A DNA stretch of 64,000 bases from an uncultured Devosia sp. (lineage in GTDB: Bacteria > Pseudomonadota > Alphaproteobacteria > Rhizobiales > Devosiaceae): assembly GCF_963517015.1 (NCBI RefSeq), contig NZ_CAUQDV010000001.1:1060001-1124000 (forward strand). The letters run 5' to 3'. Under the pieces are notes generated by a model that searched no databases, was not told where the DNA came from, and saw only the letters and a program-made list of their open reading frames with translations. Below are positions 62,791 through 64,000 of this stretch, in pieces; positions within the stretch are counted from its first letter, which is position 1, and every line of letters begins with the position of its first letter. The position numbers and the translations under genes were made by a program.

Positions 62791-64000
<1,210 letters not shown>

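Overview
The window looks like a chromosomal stretch of a Hyphomicrobiales alphaproteobacterium, most like a Devosia-type organism (inference from protein resemblance). Pointers are an RcdA/DUF1465 gene, a DUF1013 (TrcR-type) regulator, DUF1192 and DUF4164 proteins, a cysteine-free ribosomal protein L31, the order tkt-gap-pgk-aldolase, the order tolQRAB-pal-cpoB-tilS-ftsH-glmM, and a GC-rich sequence. Almost everything is housekeeping. I see no phage, insertion sequence, CRISPR array, tRNA or rRNA.

Layout. 1-6.6 kb: a Kef-type antiporter (3' end outside the window), TrcR, a quinone oxidoreductase, three very small genes, RcdA, a luciferase-like monooxygenase and rpmE. 6.8-12.3 kb: an ABC exporter, then a minus-strand operon efp-suhB-ExbB/MotA-like-MotB/OmpA-like. 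12.4-22.6 kb: a minus-strand central carbon block (tkt, gap, pgk, class I aldolase) interrupted by two tandem secreted paralogs, a glycolipid-binding-fold protein, a small membrane protein and a decayed toxin-antitoxin locus; a ThiE-like/Sel1 pair follows. 22.8-28.6 kb: DUF4164-zapA, an NhaP-type antiporter, parDE, 6S RNA, 5-formyl-THF cyclo-ligase, a YmdB-type phosphoesterase, a SecD-P1-like secreted protein and yebC. 28.7-30.3 kb: two tandem diguanylate cyclases. 30.5-35.4 kb: ruvC-ruvA-(hypothetical)-vapBC-ruvB-nudix-phosphoesterase-ybgC, largely overlapping end to start. 35.6-48.7 kb: tolQRAB, an ABC-2 cassette, pal-cpoB-tilS, ftsH, glmM. 48.9-52.2 kb: an outer-membrane barrel, a DenD-like dehydrogenase and an EAL phosphodiesterase. 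52.4-58.1 kb: one gene for a 1,887-residue secreted repeat protein. 58.2-64 kb: serC-serA behind a structured leader, a NUDIX/DMT pair and purA (3' end outside the window).

Themes. Three toxin-antitoxin loci lie within 17 kb, all inside or against housekeeping transcription units; one toxin carries a frameshift and a stop while its antitoxin and operator are intact. Two perfect TTAA-N7-TTAA (CtrA-type) boxes sit upstream of a short terminated transcript next to rcdA and upstream of an outer-membrane protein gene. The least explained object is the giant repeat protein, divergent from an EAL phosphodiesterase across an AT-rich palindromic region; it is the best candidate for something undescribed. 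Functions are read from motifs and remembered families only; no search was run.
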